Position numbers and translations under genes: made by a program. A stretch of DNA of 47,719 nt from an uncultured Alphaproteobacteria bacterium (lineage in GTDB: Bacteria; Pseudomonadota; Alphaproteobacteria; Rhodobacterales; Rhodobacteraceae): NCBI GenBank assembly GCA_902584635.1, contig CACIAQ010000009.1, positions 1 through 47,719 on the forward strand, given 5' to 3'. Below are positions 44,333 through 47,719 of this stretch, piece after piece; position 1 is the first letter of the stretch; every line of letters begins with the position of its first letter. The notes under the pieces were generated by a model. It searched no databases, was not told the DNA's origin, and was given only the letters and a program-made list of their open reading frames with translations.

Positions 44333-45066
44333 TAAAGTTCATCCTTACAAACTGGATACATTGACTCAAACGCTTCAGCATATTTAGCAACACGACCTCC
44401 AGCCATTCCGCCTGAATTGCGCCTAAAATGATTTGCGCGGTTTTCTGCTAAATTCGTATAATAATTCCACAAGTGATGCTGCCCTTCCATGCACTCAATT
44501 GCTTTTCGTTTATTATCCCAAACTTCTGTGATATCTAAGAATACATTAGGTTTCCAACCCATTTGCTCGGTTTGGTGAGGTTCAAATAAATATAATTGAG
44601 GAGTGCCTAGCACCTTTTCTCCTTGGTTATGTCCCCAAGCCTGCGCAATCATACGCGTCTCAATGGCTACCTTAGTCATAAGCATATGATCAGTATTATA
44701 ATGGTCATATTTAGAATGACTCATAATGAAATTTGGCTGAATACTTCGAATAACATCAACTATTTTTAACTTTGCTTCTTTGTCAATTTCCAAAGGATAA
44801 TCACCAAGATCAAAAAAAATAATATTATGAGCATTTAGTAACTTAGCTGCTTTTTCTGCTTCACTTTTTCTTTTGCTTTTCACTTTTTCTAAGGTCATTC
44901 CACTTTGCTTCCATAGCTTAGCGCTCTCACCTCTCTCGCCATATGACATGCAAGCTATGGTAACTTTATATCCCAGCTTTTGATGAAGAGCTATAGCACC
45001 CCCGCAACGCCAAACAAAATCTGCGGCATGTGCTGAAAGTATCAGTGCTGTTTTATTTTCAGTCAC
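44332..45066 (-). CDS. galB: 4-oxalomesaconate hydratase, GalB type (PIG-L/LmbE family)
   Basis: This 244-residue PIG-L/LmbE-family zinc protein hydrates 4-oxalomesaconate to 4-carboxy-4-hydroxy-2-oxoadipate. The zinc motif that reads HPDD in LmbE deacetylases is HAAD here (His13, Asp16, in [13 protein letters not shown]), as in Pseudomonas GalB, and [11 protein letters not shown] supplies further ligands. The Sphingobium hydratase LigJ belongs to the amidohydrolase family, so this operon uses the alternative enzyme. The start is GTG 45066, overlapping the ligC stop by eight bases. Confidence 0.93.
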   Translation of the reverse strand: MTENKTALILSAHAADFVWRCGGAIALHQKLGYKVTIACMSYGERGESAKLWKQSGMTLEKVKSKRKSEAEKAAKLLNAHNIIFFDLGDYPLEIDKEAKLKIVDVIRSIQPNFIMSHSKYDHYNTDHMLMTKVAIETRMIAQAWGHNQGEKVLGTPQLYLFEPHQTEQMGWKPNVFLDITEVWDNKRKAIECMEGQHHLWNYYTNLAENRANHFRRNSGGMAGGRVAKYAEAFESMYPVCKDEL

Positions 45067-46009
45067 TATGTAAATCTCTCTCTATTTTGTCAAGAGTTTG
45101 CATTGCTGAAATAGCATCAGTAACACACGCATTTGGTGGGCGGTTTTCTCTAACAGCGGAAATAAATTCTCGATCAATTAACTCAATACCATTTTTTGAA
45201 ACATCAACCCCAGTCAAATCAATTTGTTTATTGTCGCCATCATAGAGATCATCATATCTAGCTAAATATGTTCCATTATCGCAAATATATCTGAAAAACG
45301 TACCAAAAGGTCCATTATTGTTAAAGCTAAGAGAAAGAGTACATATTGCTTCATCTTCGGTTTTCATTCCAATAGACATATCCATAGCTATGCCAAGTTC
45401 TGGGTGTAAAGGTCCTTGTAAACCAAAGGTTTTCACAACTTTACTTTGCGTTTGATACTGGAATAGATCAACCGTATGACAGGCATGATGCCAAAGTAGA
45501 TGATCGGTCCAAGATCTAGGTTCACCCTTTGCATTAGTATTTGTTCTGCGAAAGAAGTAGGTTTGTGCATCCATTTGTTGAATTTTAAGTTCCCCTGCTT
45601 TAACTTTGTTGGTTATCCATTGATGGGATGGATTGAACCTCCGCACATGACCTGCCATGCAGACTAGACCAGTTTCCCTTTTCTTATCAACAATACGATT
45701 GCTATCTGCTAAAGTGTCTGCCATTGGAATTTCTACAAGAACATGTTTGCCAGCATCCATGCACTTAATCGCTTGATTAGCGTGCATCTGGGTCGGAGTT
45801 GATAGAATAACAGCATCAATATTTTGTAAAGAAAGACACTCCTCAAGACTATCACTGAAGTGCTCTATGTGCCGTTCGTTTGCAACAGCCGCTATTTTGT
45901 CTCTGTTTGGCCCCATAACAGAGACAACCTCTATATCCTCAATATTTTTTAAGGCATCTAAATGCTTTAGGCCAAATGCACCGTAGGCTCCCGCAACACA
46001 AATTTTCAT
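45059..46009 (-). CDS. ligC: 4-carboxy-2-hydroxymuconate-6-semialdehyde dehydrogenase LigC
   Basis: LigC oxidises the hemiacetal form of the protocatechuate ring-cleavage product to 2-pyrone-4,6-dicarboxylate with NADP. This 316-residue Gfo/Idh/MocA-family protein has the N-terminal nucleotide loop AGAYGAFG near 6-13 (one residue longer than the usual AGAGAFG), TPTQMHA, VEIPMAD where many relatives have EKP, GHVRRFNPSHQ, and LLWHHACHTVDLF. These blocks match Sphingobium LigC closely. GGAAGA precedes ATG 46009, ten bases after ligB. Confidence 0.95.
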   Translation of the reverse strand: MKICVAGAYGAFGLKHLDALKNIEDIEVVSVMGPNRDKIAAVANERHIEHFSDSLEECLSLQNIDAVILSTPTQMHANQAIKCMDAGKHVLVEIPMADTLADSNRIVDKKRETGLVCMAGHVRRFNPSHQWITNKVKAGELKIQQMDAQTYFFRRTNTNAKGEPRSWTDHLLWHHACHTVDLFQYQTQSKVVKTFGLQGPLHPELGIAMDMSIGMKTEDEAICTLSLSFNNNGPFGTFFRYICDNGTYLARYDDLYDGDNKQIDLTGVDVSKNGIELIDREFISAVRENRPPNACVTDAISAMQTLDKIERDLHSD

Positions 46010-46019
46010 TTATTCTTCC

Positions 46020-46871
46020 TCATGCATTATTTTCTAAAATTATATGTCCAACAGCTGTATTAGAGGCAGGAACGTGATAGTGGCGATGAACTTCGGTTAC
46101 ATTTTCGTTCAAAGCACCTCTCATAATTAACCACATCACCATCTCAATTCCTTCACTACCAGTTTCCCTTAGATACTCAAGATGCGTGATTTGGCTGGCT
46201 CCAACTGGATCCTCTGTCATAAGGTCGAGGAAACGCTTGTCCCAATCAGAATTAATAAGCCCAGCCCTCTTGTATTGTAACTGATGGCTCATACCCCCTG
46301 TGCCAAAAATAATAACATTTAAATCTTCTTCATAACTCTCAATGGCTCTTCGTATAGCTTTACCGAGATTATAGCACCTATTACCAGTGGGAGCTGGGTA
46401 CTGAACAACGTTTACACAAAGTGGAATGACTAGAGCAGGCCATTCATCATTCTGCTTTATATCTCCAAACATCACTGACAAAGGAACGGTAAGACCGTGA
46501 TCAACTTCCATCTCATTCATGATTGTAATATCAAATTCATTGAGCACTAAAGATTGTGCTATATGGCTCGCCATTTTTTGATGGTTTTTTACTGCTGGTA
46601 CTGGCCTAGGCCCCCATCCTTCATCTGCAGGTTGAAATTCAGTCCCGCATCCAAGCGCAAAGGTAGGAATGCATCTAGCATCAAAAGCGGTACAATGATC
46701 GTTGTAAACAAGGAATAGTACGTCAGGATTTTGTTTTTTCATCCATTCTCGAGATTTTTTAAATCCTTCAAAAACTGGTTTCCAATATTCTTCATGTGTT
46801 ATACCCGTGTCCATCGCAACGCCAATTGCTGGTACATGTGAACATCCTACGCCCGCCACAATCTTGGCCAT
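46020..46871 (-). CDS. ligB: Protocatechuate 4,5-dioxygenase beta subunit LigB
   Basis: LigB is the catalytic subunit of the non-heme Fe(II) extradiol dioxygenase that opens protocatechuate between C4 and C5. The protein is 283 residues from ATG 46871. Iron ligands are His12 (GCSHVPAIG) and His59 (YNDHCTAFD) plus a Glu in GSEGIE; the acid/base His196 is in TGGMSHQLQ. GGGGAGAAG lies just upstream of ATG 46871, and the TAATG junction with ligA confirms this start over the in-frame ATG at 46886. Confidence 0.96.
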   Translation of the reverse strand: MAKIVAGVGCSHVPAIGVAMDTGITHEEYWKPVFEGFKKSREWMKKQNPDVLFLVYNDHCTAFDARCIPTFALGCGTEFQPADEGWGPRPVPAVKNHQKMASHIAQSLVLNEFDITIMNEMEVDHGLTVPLSVMFGDIKQNDEWPALVIPLCVNVVQYPAPTGNRCYNLGKAIRRAIESYEEDLNVIIFGTGGMSHQLQYKRAGLINSDWDKRFLDLMTEDPVGASQITHLEYLRETGSEGIEMVMWLIMRGALNENVTEVHRHYHVPASNTAVGHIILENNA

Positions 46872-47263
46872 TAATCTTCTCCCCACTCTGACTTATCTCT
46901 ATTACCTTCTATAGAACGTCCTCCTTTAAGCATCATCTCACGATAGGAATCTACACCCATGCCAGTCATTCGTCCCGCAAGATTTTGGAAATTAATCCCA
47001 TCATTAGCCGCTAATTTTGAGGTATAATAAATATTACCTCCCAATTCCAAAAGTAGATTCCACTCCCTTTTCAAAACAGCTTCGCGTTGTTCCTTAGACA
47101 TAGGGTAGGTGTCAAGATAAGCCTCTTCATCTTTATTGAAGGCGTCTCTGTTTTTCTGTAACCTGAGTGATATACAAAATTGGTTTAAATGATACCCCTC
47201 TCTTGATTTATCCGCATCAAAGACAATAGTACCAGGGATTTTATCGTATTCTTTCTCAGTCAA
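46871..47263 (-). CDS. ligA: Protocatechuate 4,5-dioxygenase alpha subunit LigA
   Basis: This 130-residue helical alpha subunit caps the LigB active site. Family blocks are IPGTIVFDADKSREGYHLNQF, DEEAYLDTYPMS, GGNIYYTSKLAANDG, FQNLAGRMTGM and EMMLKGGRS near the end. Only a TTG (47263) fits the N terminus; no ATG or GTG lies in frame before the conserved region. It is separated by 75 bases from the upstream DUF1932 gene, so a promoter may lie between them, although I see no convincing one. Confidence 0.94.
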   Translation of the reverse strand: MTEKEYDKIPGTIVFDADKSREGYHLNQFCISLRLQKNRDAFNKDEEAYLDTYPMSKEQREAVLKREWNLLLELGGNIYYTSKLAANDGINFQNLAGRMTGMGVDSYREMMLKGGRSIEGNRDKSEWGED

Positions 47264-47338
47264 TTTAAAAGAGACCCTTATTAACTTAGATTTGTTTATA
47301 TTAAATAATAATTTTGAAAAGGTCTAAAAATATTATTA

Positions 47339-47719
47339 CTATTTTAGGTCTCTGAGGTCTGCGGATAACTGTTTGGCAAAAGAAACAAAATTTTCTTTTA
47401 TTTTAGACATCGAATTTGTCTTTTCTAATGAACCCAATTTGTTTTGCCAATTTGCAGTTGCTTTCGACATATAATTTGTAAGCTTCAAGTCTTCAAGCAT
47501 TTTTGATACCTCTTTGAGCTCTTCTGATCGACGCTGGCCATGAGAAAGGCTTCTCTCGAAATTGTAAACAGAATGCTTGAGAATATCAAAGTGGGGATGC
47601 TCAGACAATAATGAATGAAATACCTCATCTAAGACATCTGCTTCGACCGCTGCTAGAGTACACTCTGCAGTAAGAGCCTCTAACCCCTTAACCAATATCG
47701 AACGAACCATCTTTATCGA
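47339..47719 (-). CDS. DUF1932 NAD(P)-dependent oxidoreductase, C-terminal part (runs off window)
   Basis: Only the last ~126 codons are in the window; the frame is open to the edge and reads S-I-K-M-V-R-S-I-L-V-K-G-L-E-A-L there, the start of a DUF1932 domain. This domain is the C-terminal half of 6-phosphogluconate/3-hydroxyisobutyrate dehydrogenase-like enzymes, so the missing 5' part should hold the Rossmann domain. It heads the ligABC operon in the same direction with a 75-base gap. Its substrate is unknown; a link to aromatic catabolism is suggested only by position. Confidence 0.8.
   Translation of the reverse strand, partial: SIKMVRSILVKGLEALTAECTLAAVEADVLDEVFHSLLSEHPHFDILKHSVYNFERSLSHGQRRSEELKEVSKMLEDLKLTNYMSKATANWQNKLGSLEKTNSMSKIKENFVSFAKQLSADLRDLK

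Overview
The window is a gene-dense, AT-rich piece of a bacterial chromosome, most likely from a marine alphaproteobacterium of the SAR116/Rhodospirillales kind. This placement is inference from gene content: B12-dependent ribonucleotide reductase, a two-domain cold-shock protein, a Mur-type Fur regulator without the CxxC zinc motif, class II DAHP synthase, two TRAP transporters, Sox sulfur oxidation and a complete protocatechuate 4,5-cleavage pathway. No insertion sequence, phage gene, CRISPR array or rRNA was seen.

Layout. 1-7.4 kb: a reductase of the dihydroflavonol-reductase type, tRNA-Leu(GAG), lipB, an isolated coxA, a DUF2244 membrane protein, an unrecognised P-loop ATPase, a MetA-type homoserine acyltransferase (predicted acetyl-CoA specific) and bpt. 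7.4-12.2 kb: a TakP-like TRAP transporter whose large permease carries about 335 extra C-terminal residues rich in coiled coil. 12.4-18.4 kb: ilvB-ilvH facing nrdJ. 18.6-28.1 kb: tRNA-Pro(TGG), cold-shock protein, pdxH, then fabI-gpt-mazG-mur-eno on + and aroG(II)-serB-gmk-gamma-CA-plsC on -, converging. 28.3-31.4 kb: htpG and an SCP-x type thiolase.

31.5-38.3 kb is a sulfur-oxidation locus. soxE-soxF (cytochrome c and flavocytochrome c sulfide dehydrogenase) read rightward. soxS-like, soxY, soxZ, soxC, soxD and soxB read leftward, and both sets end at one bidirectional hairpin. soxX and soxA are not here, and SoxD has a single heme site.

38.5-47.7 kb is an aromatic-acid locus. A second TRAP transporter (dctPQM) faces a tightly packed operon, ligA-ligB-ligC-galB-ligK-galD-ligI, headed by a DUF1932 oxidoreductase that runs off the window edge. 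Together these enzymes should convert protocatechuate through 2-pyrone-4,6-dicarboxylate and oxalomesaconate to pyruvate and oxaloacetate. The adjacent transporter is a candidate importer of the aromatic substrate.

A recurring sub-theme is RNA-level structure. There are strong hairpins between dctP and dctQ in both TRAP operons, an inverted repeat running into the soxF ribosome binding site, a dyad covering the soxB start codon, and a 14-bp inverted repeat framing the control region of the second dctP. These are visible in the sequence; their roles are inferred.
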